NCBI RefSeq assembly: GCF_024362695.1
Contig: NC_065404.1
Span: 8,410,604 to 8,474,603, forward strand
Reading direction: 5' to 3'
Length of the DNA stretch: 64,000 bases
Source of the DNA: Pectinophora gossypiella
Taxonomy: Eukaryota > Arthropoda > Insecta > Lepidoptera > Gelechiidae
In this document: piece by piece, positions 1 to 15,300 of the stretch
Layout of the letters: the number at the start of each line of letters is the position of its first letter
Numbering within the stretch: the stretch's first letter is position 1
Position numbers and translations under genes: made by a program
Notes under the pieces: model-generated
Told to the model about the DNA's origin: nothing
The model's database searches: none
The model's input: only the letters and a program-made list of their open reading frames with translations

Positions 1-155
1 CCTGGTTCATGGCAGTAGGCTCCTCCATGGGACTTAAACATAGCTGGCGAGGAGTGAGTGATACTGTACACCTCTGCCTAGCCCTTCGAAGATACAGGCG
101 TGATTTTATGGTCCTTTAATAATACATACACGTCTAAAAAAATCGATTCAAATAC

Positions 156-372
156 CTCAACAGAAGTGGAGAATCCTCCGGAATCCTCAGTAGCTGTCAC
201 AACGAGGGAGTAGACGTGGGGCTGCCTTAGGTCTTCGAAGTCCAACTCCTTCGCTAGCTTGACGATACCAGACGTGGGTCCGATGTTGAAGGTGCCCGCG
301 CCCTGGCCCTGAGCCTTCAAAGTGTACCGGATCTCACGGTCAGCGAAAGACTTCGCTTTCACTGAGATTATG
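156..372 (-). CDS. CadN: CadN coding exon 4 (cadherin repeat)
   Basis: The exon opens after the acceptor TTCCAG and reads DIISVKAKSFADREIRYTL, then the body of a cadherin repeat, ending at ...GGFSTSVE before the donor GTATTT. The length of 217 nt brings the frame back to phase 0. In fly CadN the next residues are the final strand of this repeat and a DVNDNAP linker; these must be in an exon left of position 1, since no continuation occurs in 1-155. Confidence 0.94.
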
Positions 373-3300
373 CTGGAATTGAGAATAGGAATTGTTATTA
401 ATAGAGTTTCTCATCACCCTATCAACCCTATTATATCAAATCAGATACTTTTTATGAATCGAAAAGCGGAAATTCTATGAATGTAAGAAAACGAAACCTA
501 GTACAAAATATGTAATAACATATCGACCTTATTGCTATTGTAGGCATTCTTGTATTGGAATTTTAATTTACACAGTTACAGGATACTAAGACAGGGATAC
601 GACTCACCACCTATCATGTTGGTATATGGGTCTAACAGAAAGCTCGGTGAACCGTGGGTACTCAGTTCATCTTGCGATAGACGTACCTACATCTGAGTAG
701 GTACAATTGGAGATGTAATCGTGATCTTATATTATGTTATTCTTGATTTAAATTCGTAATAAGTAAACACCAAAATATAAAGTTTTTTTTTATTATAATA
801 TGCTCCACGTTTAAGGCATCCCATTGGGATGTAGTATGAGGGTTTATTAATGTTACAGCTACGTTTATTTAGCAAAGAGCATTTCATTATGTATCTTTGA
901 TGTACGAGTACTTCAGTAAGGCATGTAACTTTGTTACAGACTGATGCTAGATATTCTTGAAAACTTATAACTACTTACAGAAACTACAGTATTTATACCT
1001 ACTCCTCTCCGTAACGATTGGATTTCCAGAACTAATATTACACAAATATAATATAAATCAAGATAGTTTATTTTAAATAATAAAATAAATAGTCTAATTT
1101 TTCGGGTGTGAAACTTGCGTGTAGGTACAAATATTTATTAATTATAATTTGATTAACTCAAATGAGGATAAAAACTAGAAGCTCAAAATATATTTCAATA
1201 AGACAACAATAAACAGAATGTAAATCCACCAGAGGCTTCGGCAGTACCAACATTCATATTAAAAAAAATAAATATTGAAATCATACATAATCAAGATAGT
1301 CTGGTATATTATAATAGCAAACTTCAATTCCAAAACTCAAATCGTTATATAACACGATTATTTAGGTAGGTACCTATATCATCTTACGCAAGCTAATTTC
1401 TTGCGTCAAAATGTCATCTCATCATACCTATTAACACGAGCCAATTGAGTGCCTCTGCAACCGCAATCCATTCAATGAATCAATCTAAGGACCAGTGTTC
1501 TCTCCTGCCTATTTTAATTATTTAGTGACTACAAACAGTATCACAGCCAATTATGTCCTACGATTCGGCGAAAGCTTTCTATCTAGTGGTAGTTTAATCC
1601 GCACAAGAGAAATGCTATTATACATATATCCCTAAAGGTCTTAACTCACTGCGACCTATCCAATCTACCGCCAACCTGTATCATTAGATCTGAGTAAGAC
1701 CTTTACACGAGGCACTTGTGTTCAAAGAGAATTAAGACTCGGCGCAAACGGGTCACGGAACATAGCCACCGGTGCCCGTTGCGCGCTAGCACCACTTGTA
1801 ACAGTGGCAGAAGCGCGCAACAGCCACGGTCTTTGGAAGCCGTCACATTTTATAACCCGATCTCTGCTGCGGGGTCTTACGATACCATAACATACATGCG
1901 CTGCTCCACCTCTTGAGCAGTTAACCCGCACGCGACCCGCAGTGAAGCAGCGTGGCGGAGTATGCCCCATACCCCCTCCGGTTGATTAAAGGAAGGCAGG
2001 CCCAGCAGTGGGACGTGTATAAGCTCTTTATAAACATACACTGCTGGAGCAGCGCGACTGTGGCAGATGTCGGAACTTGTGTGGCCGCAGCGAACACAAG
2101 TGGCGAGTCGCGTACACCGCTGTAGCGAGTGGCCACCACCAGCCACAAGACGACGAGTTTCAAAATAATGTATGAAAGAGCGTGTCAACTACTGGTCGCT
2201 AGCCACCGATGGCTGTGATCGGCAGCCCGTTTACGCCGACATAAACACATTTCACCGGCGGTAGACGGCTTCCGTCCCTCCTGTTTACCATCCCGAGGCA
2301 AAGCCTATTCAGGCCAAGCTTCAAACGACGTAATTTCATTAGACAGATTTTGTGTATTAAGCAAGATTTTGTGTAATAATTATGTAGGGTACACGTAGGA
2401 AGGTATTTAGGTGCATTTGGACCAGTGTTAGGTTGCCTATGTGTTTTTCATCGTGACTTATTGTACATTTCAATCGCATAGCATTCACGACTTTTAGCCA
2501 TTTCAAAGAAAAAGGAATAAATCTACGTAGGTATAGAATGGCAACTCTCCATTCCCCACCGATTGCGTTAGGTTTTTCTTAACCCCCCTTGGTCTTCAAT
2601 CGTATGAGCGTCAGACGTTACACACAGATATGCGTATACGATAACGTCAATGTGTAGTGTCTGTGTAAAACGAGGTGTTTGGTATGAAGTGTAAGAGATT
2701 CGGGAGCGCTGAGTCTCATCCAGTATTGGTTGTGTGGTGACTGTGAATGGATAGTGTCGACTATGGATTTATAAGAAAGTGATATGTCTTGTTATTTGTC
2801 TTCTTGTCATTTTTGTGTGTCTATTATTACAACATTTCACTAAATGCGAACTTCATTTTCATCTCTAACCTGACCAGCACTGCTTAATAAAGATTTTATA
2901 CTTACTCTGAATCCTTCTTCTGGTTTTCTGCAATCTCGGCTTCATAGCTCGGCAAGTAGAACTGAGGAGCTCGCTTTCCACCGACGATGCTCAGCCGCTC
3001 CTCAGGGGTAGATTGGAACCGTTTCTCATCTAAGCGACCGCTCTGAAAATGATAACAAAAAACAATTACATTCCAGTTGGTAGCTGATATGATTAGTAGG
3101 TAGTTGGGTTAAGTTAGGTTGTATGAAATAGTTTTCAATTATAGACAGTTTTTAATAAATATATTTTTGAGATGTGACAAGAGAGGCCGCTACACTGTCC
3201 TAGTCACATAGACTTCTTATCTGTTTACAATTTCAATGAGATGTGATGACGTATAAAAAAGTAATTAGGCAACTTTCATATAAGTAATAATATTTGCCAG

Positions 3301-6300
3301 AAATTATGTGACCTACAACATTTTCCTTATAAACAAGTAAGTAAATTAAACTAATTAGATACACGACACCTAAAGGAAGATTAATATTATACTTAATATT
3401 AATATTGCACTTGACGATCGTAGATTGATTAATGCGGAGTGGTATACCACAGTTTGTTTACCACAAGTCATCGCTGAACTTCGAAAACCTAGCCCAAAGC
3501 GACGACAACACAAGCTCACACAAAGGTCACCAAACGATTAAGTAACTGAAGCAGGAAAACGTAGAAATTCTTGACCATCCTGCATACTGTCCTGACCTAT
3601 GCCCTAACGATTTCTTTACATTTCCTAAAATTAAGAAACTTTTCGTGGTCAAACGTTCCAGTGCGTTGAAAAAGCGGTCGACGCTTTCAAGTCAGCCAAT
3701 TTGAACACCCCCACTTTGGAGTGGAATAAATGTTATAATAACTGGTTCGAGCGAATGGAAAAGTGTATTAAACTTCGTAGTGAATACTTTGAAAAACAAT
3801 AACAGGTACTATAAGGTTATATAGTCTATAGTTGTAATTTTTTTCTTCAACCGACAAAACTTAAAAGGCATGCACGAATTCTAACTACCCAGTGCAATGT
3901 CCTGAAAACGAAAATAATCTAAAAATACCCCCTCCGGTTGACTGAGGGGAGGCCTGTTCCCAGCAGTGGGACGAATAGATATCCTACTGGAGCATTATTA
4001 CTTATTCTATGACTGGAGTGTGGCTTGGCGATGCGATCATTGAAAGTTATTTTAAGTCTGTATACATGTCTGGGCCACACTAGTAGTATTAAATATTAAA
4101 TCTATGGTCTAGACCGAACACGGTATTCCACTAAAGACCGTAAATAAATCAGCTTAATGAAAACACCTTTTATTGGAACAACACAGCCCGCATCACAAAT
4201 AAAATACGTAAAGAAACATATCACCAAATTTAAGTCTCCAAATGTGTCGCAGAGCTCGCAGAGTGGAGTAAAAAAGTCTTTACTAAACATAAACAAGTGA
4301 CGACGCTATGGAGCTGGCCTTTAATAGGTCCAGTAGGGCCTAATTTAATAAACGCCTTTTAATTTTTGATTTTTTTATTAAAGGCGTTTATTAAACATAT
4401 ATTATTGTTCTTACATACAATCTCAAGTTCGTAATTTCCACTGTACTCCAGAAGATAACCTGCAGCCACTCTAGGTATTGGCGTGCGAAGATAAATACGA
4501 TAAATATTATAACTGTAGCAGTAAATTTACGAGCAATTTATGTAAATAAATCTATCACGTTAGGTTTTGAGGAACCAATGAAGTATATCACGTTTATAAA
4601 GACGAGACGCAAATGAAAAGAGTTAAACTACGCGTCCGCGTGAATGCTCTCGTACATTTCCATACGTTTGAATTACTCGCACGGAACACAGCTAAATTCG
4701 CCGCGCAAAGCTCTCGTCTTTATTTACGAGACCGTGGATATCGAGTACAGAGGTACGATCTTACCTGATCCTCAGCTTTGACATACAGAACGTATTCCAT
4801 GTCCAGTTGAAAGGGGTCGGTGCCGCGGGTGCGAACAACGCCTGATCGCTCGTCGACTTCGAACCTTCCTCCGGTACGATCTCGTACGATGAAGTAGTGT
4901 ATATTGTGGTCTGTATCAGGGTCTCTGGCTTGAAGGGTGAACACTGGAGTGTTAGGAGCAGCGTTGAGTTGGACCACTGTTTGCATCGGCAGAGGTCTGT
5001 TGATGAAGTATGGGGGCTCGTCATTGACGTCTTTCACGTGGATTATCACACGCTGGTTGTCCGTGTCTGAAAAGGTTTAAGTTAATTATTAGTACTTATG
5101 TTTTATTGATTTATTATCTACCTGCACGTGTACCACTGTAGGTGGAGACGACGCAACTTATTTCCTTCCTCCAGTTATATCAGTACACCTTTCACATACG
5201 TAATATATTTTTTCTTCACATACCAAGTCCATATATACACTCTCTTGTATACATACACTTTCTTGGATCTTTGATTAATACGAGTTATGCATCTAGACGT
5301 TCAATGATGGTTAAAAAAAGTTCATCATCATCAGCCCATTAACATCCCCACTGCTGAGGCACGGGCCTTCCCTATGGATGGGTAGGGAGATCGGGCCTTA
5401 AACCATCACGCGGGCCCAGTGCGGATTGATGGTTATTAACGACTGCTAATGCAGCCGGGACCAACGGCTTAACGTGCCTTCCGAAGCACGGAGGAGCTCG
5501 AGATGAAAACTTTTATTTTTTTTGTGGTCACCCATCCAATGACCGGCCTTTGCGAAAGTTGCTTTACTTCAACAATCACAGACCGAGCGCGTTAACCGCT
5601 GCGCCACCGGGCTGCTCAAATAAAAAAAAAGTTCATCAAAACTTTATTATTTAAAGAGAAATTAAGCTGGCTTTTCTGTAGATACAAATCCCTAATCTAG
5701 GTAGACAGTAAAATGACTAAAGCGAGCATTGCACTGTAAAGTTAAATATATACTATTTTAGATTAAATTTTGTTATGCGGTTAAGTATTCATACGAAATA
5801 AACACATTAATGTTTGCAATTAACATGGAGTAAGATCCCATGAGAATGGCAATCAGCTTGGAGTGTGAAAGGTCAGTAACTAGCCGTATAAATATTTGAT
5901 TATGCTATAGGTATAAAAAAGAGGAATAAAAATATCGAGTGTATCAAAAAATAACAGAAAATCCCATTCCTGACGTTTCGCTTTTTGCATACTTAATAAC
6001 TCGATAATCAATTAAAAAATAATACTACAATTCGTGTGGATTTTTGGAATCGAATGTAGATTTTGGTCGGACATGTCGATGTCAATTCAAATTATAATAC
6101 TAAACGAAGTGTTGCTTCGGAAGGCACGTTGGTCCCGGCTATTAGCCGTAAAACACCTCCACCAACCCGCAGTGGAGCAGCGTCGTGACGTATTTTATGC
6201 CCGTGCCCAGCAGTGGGACGTATATAGGCTGTTTATGTTTATGTAAACGAATTGTATTTTTTTTCGTCTTCTCTACTGTAGCTTGTGAGATCAATGACTG

Positions 6301-9300
6301 ACCTTATCATTCCTAGTGTAAGAGTAACTATTGAGCCGCCAAAGGCGCCTGAGATGGTTTATATATCATAACGACTATATACTTACTTACATAATTAAAT
6401 TAGCAAAATGGTAGAATTTAAGTCTTAAAAATTCTCATAAAAATGAAGTCACCAAAAGCTGCTATATAATATAGTCAAAATAACCTTTTTTTAAAAGGCA
6501 AAAACAAGATACTAAATGTTAAAAATCTCCTCAAACCCAGCTAACATTTAGGGCGCCATTACAGACGATGATAACAGGAAATGTTCGCAGAGTTGCCGAC
6601 GGTTATGTAAATTGTGCCTTTTGTCGTTTTGTTAGAGACAACAATTAGCATAGCTCTGAATGCTAACCCTGCTTCCTATCTCCAACTAACACCCAGATGA
6701 CTCGGGAGGTCGTTACTTTACTTAGCAGTAACCTACTTATGGAACGTCTTAAATTAGCTACTTGACAGTTGTATGTCGGATATGGTAGTTTATCATTTAA
6801 CGATCATTATCTTATAGTATTTTGTATTAAGATCGTTTTTAAATATTTCATTTTCACAAAATAAGAATACGATCTTTTAGGACCGATCGTCGTGGAGATT
6901 TTTGGGGGAGGCCTATGCCCAGCAGTGGGCGTCATACGGCTGATGATCTGTGTATTACAAGACCCGAAACACGGGCAGCCATGATTGAGCTTCGTGTGAC
7001 GTCACATATCATGAAATAAACAAAAACTATCTGTAAGGTTTTAAGTTATACTATTTGACAGTTTCTTCGTTTACTGAAAGACGTCATGGGGCACAATTTC
7101 TTTTTCGAGAAAATATAATATTTTAAAAGGTACCTATAAAATAAACGTTTGTTTTTTTTAAAACATTCGAAAACTGTCAAGTAGACATTTGTTTTATGAG
7201 ATTCAAACATTTAACTCAACACACACAGATGTACTGGAAGAGTATGAAAAGCGTTATTGTTTGGTTTGAAAGGCTCAATATTTAATGTGTCTGTAAAACC
7301 GAGTCTTACCTACAAGGTTAAACGACATTTGCAACATTACAAAATAATATTATGTTACCAACAAGATTATAAATCACTAGAACTTAGTGTGACAGAATGT
7401 TATTAGCGTGGTATGCACACAGAAATATGCGGCGTTGTTTCAGAGAAATACATGCATTCACAAACATATCTTGTGCTACAACACGCCTATATCCAGTTGA
7501 GATAGGTAGAAACCACGGAATTCTGCTGACTAAAATCGTAACACACCATTTTCGCCACTGTGTACATTTGTGCACATTAGTCTTTGAAGATATTTTACCG
7601 ACTCTTCGCTAAAATAAAAATGATATCCCATAAAATAGCTCTTCGCGATTTATGAATAAAGATTATTTTGATCGTTGCGTGTATTCGACGAACCGTGTTA
7701 TCGATAAACCATGCTACCGTCGAAATATGAGTTATTATAGTAATTTGGCGAAAAGTTCGTAGCTCAGTTTTGAATCTACGCAAAAGTCTTTACTGACTTT
7801 TACAACCACAACAGCTTATCCCTAACCACAGAATTATTGAAAAGTGGTTAGTGGTAAAGTAATTTTTAAAACTCAGTATGGTACTCTTGCGGATCTTAGT
7901 CAGAACTTGGATAATAGTTATTAGTTATAAGCATATAGCGTTGCTTTATAGTGAAAATCAGGTAAGCACCTTTTTGAAAAATCTGTTGGATTTGATTTTT
8001 GTTAACACAACTTCAAATGTTAACAAAGTCTCAATTTTGGAAATCAATTCAGAGAAATGGGTGTTTTGTTGAAAAAGTGAATTTTCAACAAGGTGCTTAC
8101 GTGGTTTTCTCTATACGGCGACGATAGAGAGATGATACTTACATTTCAAAGCCACTGTTTGGTTAGCATGTGAAAAAGAGCAGAATTATGTATTAGTAAA
8201 CATACCATCACCAAAAACGCACATAATAAATACTATTAACAGTACATAATAAATTAAAACTAACGGTTAATAAGAAATATTAAGACAATACCCAGCCCAG
8301 CAGTGGGACGTATATAGGCTGTTTATGTTCTGTGTTATTAAGACAATAGACGTCACTTTTACAAAGCATCTTTAAATTAAGTAACAATATCTCCAATAAT
8401 AACAAACTTTTAATATAAAAAAGTTGCCTTACATCAGGCTGTTATAATAATCGGGATGTATTATTTTCTGTCGTCTTGTTCCAATGTCTCGGTATCACGT
8501 ACTCAAAATATGACCCACCAAATGGAAATGTATGTAGAGTGAAAGGAACGAACTAAATTGCGAGTAGCTCAATGTCAATGAAAGACAGGATAGAGATGCG
8601 CTGCAAGCATGCCCGCATGCCCGTGCGATTATTTTTTTTCTCGTACATCTCGCCCGAAGCTTGCAGTTTTAGAGCTCCGTACCCAAAGGGTAAAAACGGG
8701 ACCATATTACTAACCGTTTTTACTCTTCGGCGAACTGGTCCCATCTTGGTAGTCGACGAAGTAGTTTGTTACGGTTCGCTCTCGTCCTACAGTATACCGC
8801 TGCTTAGTTAATTCTAACACACTAAGACAGTGTCCACTCTCTCTCTGTCTCGTCGAGGAAAATTAAAAGAAGCGTGGCAGCAATATTAATCCATAAATAA
8901 ATTCCAAAACAAATTCAAATTCCACAGGTATCCGATGCGGGCTTCGAGTTCCACCATTTCTATCACGAGTCTGAACTTCTCAAGTAAGAAAGTACTAAGT
9001 AGGACAAACTTTTACAATAAGGGCCAACCGAAAGTAGTAACTTGGACAAAAACAGCACATTATCAAACATAGTCTGTAATACAGCGGTACCCTTTACGTC
9101 CTACGGGATTTTCGTAAATCCGCGGTATAAATCCGCCGTTTGGCGTAATCCTATCCAGAGTCCCATACAGTTTCATTTATAACCAACACTATGCGTACAG
9201 TGACCTAAAGAATTGAGTAAATATGCGTGTTTTCCGGATGTTGTCCTTTTAGAAGAGACGGATGAACTTCATCATAATTTATATAAGAACTGTGATCTTA

Positions 9301-12300
9301 AATAAGGGAAAAACGTAGTCCCTCCCTTTTGCACATTCCTATTGTAAAGAATATGCTTTTTACTTAGTTGTAGGCGCAGAAATAGTTGACTGAAAATTAA
9401 AACACTCATAAGATCAACAGACACACATCAAATTACTCAATTAAAAGTACATAATAATAAATAGGTACTAAATCAGCTAAATCCAATACTTTCACCATAT
9501 TAGATACTAAGAAAATTGTACGTATAGTAGGTAAACAAAAACTAGTGACCTATTTCGATAGAGTAAAGTAAAGTAAAAAATCCGCTCTCATTAATCACGA
9601 TTCTAAGCTGACTGAGAAGTTAATGTTTTTCTAGAAAATAGAGCAAATAAACAGCATAATGGTTCCTACGTAGCCATATAATTCAAAAGAATATCTTCTT
9701 TATAATTACTTCCAATGCTAATCTTAATTTAAGTGAGGGTGGGCAGCAAAATAAAATTGCAACCTCTTTTGTTTGACATGAATTCCTAAGATGGAACCGT
9801 GTTGGATGATGGTGATAGGTCAGCCCATCGCCCATAATATGTTGGGTCATCGTTTTAGAAAGGACATAATATCTTTGTCAGTTTTTAGGACATGCCTGGG
9901 AAGGTAAGCTGAACGCGTTCTATGTTTATTATTCCAAAATAATTGTATGTGAAAACAGTTTACGACTATCATCATCAATTTAATCGGCCAATTTTATTGT
10001 CCAGACACAAATCAAGGTTATCCAATACCAACGAAAGAGACGATCGATCGTAAGAGACAAAACTTTTCTATTTCTGAATTTAATTGGACAGTAAATTAAT
10101 TATCAGTACTCTGGGAAATACGAGCTTTGGAAGCGGATTATACGAACAAAGTTATTTGGAAATTGTATTATATTACGAGATTATGTATCGTAAAGGTAAA
10201 ATACTAGGTAAATGCTTATCATCTTTGATGCTTCATGTGACTTGTGGTTCTGTGGAATTATGGCGTTGACAGCGAGTCCCCGAACGTCGATTCCCGATAC
10301 GGCGACTACCCCGAGTGGCAGCTGGCTTGACGTCACGTTTCTTTACGATGCGTTTGTCGACCCGATTTAACACGGGCATGAGTTATGCGTCTGTCGGTCT
10401 TTCTATCGCAATAAAATGAGTTTATTTTACCAACTATCAAGAATAGAACTTTAAGAGCAGACAATATAGTCCTCCTTGTCGTATCCGACAACGGCGACCT
10501 CAGTCTCTTCTCTCGTGCGCTCTAATGTGACTGGCAAAGCCAAACTTTGTTCTGAAAACCCGGTCACATTGGAGGCAGAATAGCTGTCCATCCGAGTTAA
10601 AGGTGTAGCTATAGGTGGGTTTGGGACGATCCTTGCGTTTTTGGCGTTTTTCATCGGGTCCATCATGTTAGAAGGACACAATCCCTGTGTCGGATTCAAC
10701 GACTTGCCCGAAACGTGTACGCACGTGTCATTACTGATACGTCGAATTTTCAATAACTACGTTCGCATACACTGGCGATGTTCACAATATTTTGATCAAT
10801 TTATTATATAAATAGATAATAAATAATCAAAATAACTCAAATAAACGAAAGGTTGATTAATCTGAAACAGATTTTTCATGGACTCGTTATCGTTGTCTAG
10901 GGAATATTCGATTTGGGATGGAACGAGCTTCCACACAGAAAATCTATTATGCGATCGGCTATTGTAAGGAAGGCTCCTAACGATGCTTCACTCTAAAGGT
11001 GCCAGCAAATCCAAATTCTTCGACATTGTGCGCACTTTAAGAATTTTTGGTTTTATAATTTATTATACTATCACAGAACAGAGGTCGAGTTTTGTTTTGT
11101 ATGTTTGAAAAATTTTATTACCACGCAGTGAGATTACGCGCCAAATGATTTTGAGGACGTCCTCAGAATTTTTCAAATTAACAATACAAAAATGTACGTT
11201 ACGTGTTCTGTAATATTGATTACAATCTTTATACTCTCCTACCTAAAATTGAAAATTCTGAGAGCGCGTACATTGCGGTAAAAATTGGACTGCTTTCAGA
11301 TTAAGGATACTAACTAGATTGGGAATAGTTGTTAAACCATATTCTACGCAATCCACAATACGAACCACCATTTCTATTACTCCCGTAATACATCATACAA
11401 AAGGCTTTGTTGATTGAAATCCCAGATTCATGTCGAAAGTTGTTTTAACACGAGCTCACGACTCTATCCCAATTGGGGTAGTCAGACAGAGGTATATTCG
11501 TCGTAAGATAAACTAAGTACCCACATCTCACCGAGCTTTTCTGTTAGACCAATGAGGTGGGGAGCCGTATCGCCGTCTATAATGGTCGAGCCAACTGTGT
11601 TAGTGAAAACTTCACTTGAGATAAATTAATAACTCATTGATTCAAGTCCGGTATCGGGGATCGGACCGGCGCGGCGCTCCCCGTACTTATGAAAACCACA
11701 GGACTTATGAAATCGAAAATGGTCTTCGATTCTGAAGATATAAACCATGTCACTGCTGTGATGAAGAGACAGAAAATACAGACGACATCACTATTGAGGA
11801 TCTTTCATAGAATAGGTGCTGGTTATAAAAGAAAGGCCGTACCAGCCCGTAAATTGTAATAAGACGTAGACAACTGCAATACACAGAATCTGGATGACTC
11901 TGATTCTCAGGGCAATAGGTATAATATATTAATGCAAAAGGCTGGGTTAATCTTACCATGTTTATACACAAAGAAAGCACCAAAACAAAGGAGGTAAAAG
12001 AACATTTATACATAATTCAAGATATTCTTAAGACAACAAGAAAGGCGAATGGCCGAGTGGGGTGCATTTAGTAGATATAGCTAGAAAGACTGGACGATTG
12101 CCAAAAGTGTAGTATAGCTAGTACGTAACTATAGTTTCAGACTTCCAGTAGCCGTTTAGATACCTAGCCACGTACCTTGCTTGCTAAAAACTTTGCGCGA
12201 TAAAATGACATTTTGTACATACATACATACATAAACTCACGCCCGTAATCCCAAATGGGGTGGGCAGAGCCACAAGTAATCAAAGACAACTTGCAGCCAC

Positions 12301-15300
12301 TGTTGATACGAAGTCCTAAGATGGATATGATGAACCTTATGGTGACAAATGACATTTTGTATTTCTGTTTAAATTTTACAATTAAGTTTTTATCTAATTT
12401 TCCTTCCAATTTTATCAGGTAAAAAACAAATGTATAGGAAGCCGCAGCTCTAATTAATGTACGAATAAGACAGACAATTCAATCGTCAGCTAATAACTTA
12501 CCACCATTAGTCAATGAACGTATAATAAATATTCCCAACTCAAAAAGTGGTTAAAGGGGAAGCAGTTTTATAGCATAAGTGAGTTTTTCAGTTTATAAAT
12601 AGGTTTTTTTTTTCTTTCTTTTTTTTATATAGATAAGTGTTTTTGTAATATTTTTTAGTAGTTATTATTGTATGTCACAACATGACTAAATGTGCGGAGC
12701 GCTATAAGCTTTACTACCATCGATATACTTACCACATTTATGACAATAAATTTCATTTCATTTCATTTTATTATAAATTAATAATACCTACCTACAAACA
12801 ATAGCCATTTCTCATAACGCTAAGCAATCCATCTAGTTTCTATCAAAATTGCAAATCCTGCATCCCTTGTTAAACAGCAATAAATTTCAAGCACTTCCGT
12901 ATTTAGAAATCGCAATCTTAAGATGTCGACGTAAACTTGACAGGATGAGCTGAACGCCAGCGCACCAGCCCCCGGGCCCGCATTTGGCGCCCCGCCAACC
13001 CCCATTGATAATATCAGCCTCCTCTCAAGATAAAAAAAAACTCCCCCTAAAACTAATGGCTAGTTCCATCTAATTTGCTTAACCTTCACTCCCAGTTTAA
13101 ATCACAATTGAAATTCAGCCGAGATTAATTATTAAAAGCAAACCTATTCAAAATCTCGTTCGCATCAATTTGTATTCAGGACCAATCGTGAATGAACTCG
13201 ACAGAGCTAACATCGCAAATTCAATTTTGATTCCTTGATTGTCGAGAGAACAGAAGCATAAATGGTATTCGTTGGATCACGTGAAATATGGCAGGTTTTA
13301 ATATCGTGTGCGGAGGTGTGAGGCTGAAGCCTGAAGCAGGTGGGTGGCGGGAGGGAGGCGGCTCTCACCCCCGTCTGTCTGCAACGCCATACCTCGTACT
13401 ACGCATGCGTATACTACAGCCGCGTGCTTGCCTCGTGGTCGCTAAACGACATTCCAGCTGGAATCCAACCTCACATGCCCACTATCTTTAGCAATATCTA
13501 CCATGCGAATGAATGTAGAAGTAACAGGAATCCACTACGGCAATGGCGCTAAACGATTCATTACTAGAAAAGAAAAACAACAACAATATAAACTGCTAAC
13601 GAAAAGTAGCATTAGTCGAATTCCCTCGGGACATTATATATAGAGCAGTATTTTTAACATGTGACAGTGAAACCGGTACGTTTTCTATTTAGGAAATTCC
13701 GGAAAGAGCATTCTGCATAATAAAATGGGCATTTTATGAATAAAGTTTGCTAAAACCTCAGACATTAAAACTATATGGGTTTAGTTTTATCAGGAAAGTT
13801 ATGGCCGATAAAGTTTTGCCTCAAGACTTATATGATGCATTTTAGTAGATGGAGGAATGTAGCATTTCTGTAACATGCCTGATAAAGTTTTGTAATAAAA
13901 CTAGATTGTATCTGATGAGAACATATACTTTTGTTCATTTCGGACGTAAACCAAGTTATTTAAAAAAGTAACTCGAAACTAAAGAGAGTATTTCATAATT
14001 TGTCGTTGACATGGTCAGCAGCATTCCTTCTTGAAACGTGTTTATTCATAAAGTTGAGCCTCTAAAGAAGCGATTAATCAAAACAAGACATCCTGTACAC
14101 AAACTCCTGATTAATGGTCGTAATTCCCAGCTAAAAACCTTTTACCAGAGATGTTAAAAGTACTCGTAAGAATAACAGTTCTGTACTCGATAATGAGAAT
14201 TTATTTTCTATCATACTTAGACTAGCTTTCTATTCAGAGTATTATTTACTAAATATCAAATTGTACCGTATCAAAGTGTGCAAAAAAAAATTGAACTTTC
14301 TATTTTTGAAATTTATTTAATCAAAAAGATTACGTATCCTAACAAAAAGTTCGATCTCTTAACCACATTTGTCTATGACGTCATAGTCCAATATGTTTTC
14401 CTCGAAAGCCGATCTCTCTTGATGATTTCATACAACTTCTTTTGACGTTTAGTAAAATGGGATTTCGCCAGTTGTTTTCTAAGACTTCCGTCTATTTTTG
14501 CTAAAATGAAGCACAGATTGTCGAACCTCCCCCACTCGCAGTCACTGAACTTGGTGATTACCTGATAAAGTTCTTCAAACTTAATAGGAATCTTTATGAA
14601 AACTGCGATCCAGACAAGTTAATTAAACTTCGCTCGCTTGTTAAGGTATCTCCAGTCATTCATTTGGTTTAAATTTAAAGTAATTATGAATTTTGAAACG
14701 CTCTTAATACCTATAAATGTACATTTCTAGCTATGTAATATTGTAGTTACACAACAGCTGAACTTTAAAGATGTATGACGGTGCACTATTACGGTGAATA
14801 TTCATCAGGCCCATGTCTCTGTCTCCACAGAATACGAGTGTGACTTTACGATGGTTTTGCATCGTACCTAAATGTTAAATATTGCAGCATACAAAATTCA
14901 ATTACAACAGCGCGTCATTAGACTTGTAAACTTATGAAAATGTACATGTAAAGTAGATGACAACTAGTTCAATAAAGCGGGGGAAGTTACAATGAAGTGC
15001 TGAAAGTTTAATAACGTAGAATCCACGGTGAGAGCCACAGTGCCAGGTAACAGCCAACGTGAGTTAGTACCTTCGGGCTTCTAGCTTGACAGCTCTTTTA
15101 GCCCGGAATTTATGACTGTAATACTAGGTATACAATACTCTACGCCCTTGTCTATCTAAATATATAAAAGGAGAAACTGACTGACATATCAACGCACAGC
15201 CTAAACGGCTAAACGTAGGCACTTGAAATTTTGTTTTTTTTTTTACGTGACTTATTGTAGATTTGCCGCAGATGGCATTAACTACTTGGCCGGACAAATG

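Larger units (their letters stand above)
3043..4764 (-). other. CadN: CadN intron 2
   Basis: Between donor GTAAGATC and acceptor TTTTCAG. It holds the mariner relic, a SINE 3' fragment and the strong hairpin at 4344-4395. Confidence 0.85.

Noticed and set aside
4344..4395. miRNA precursor
   Set aside because: The stem is too short (about 19 bp) for an animal pre-miRNA.
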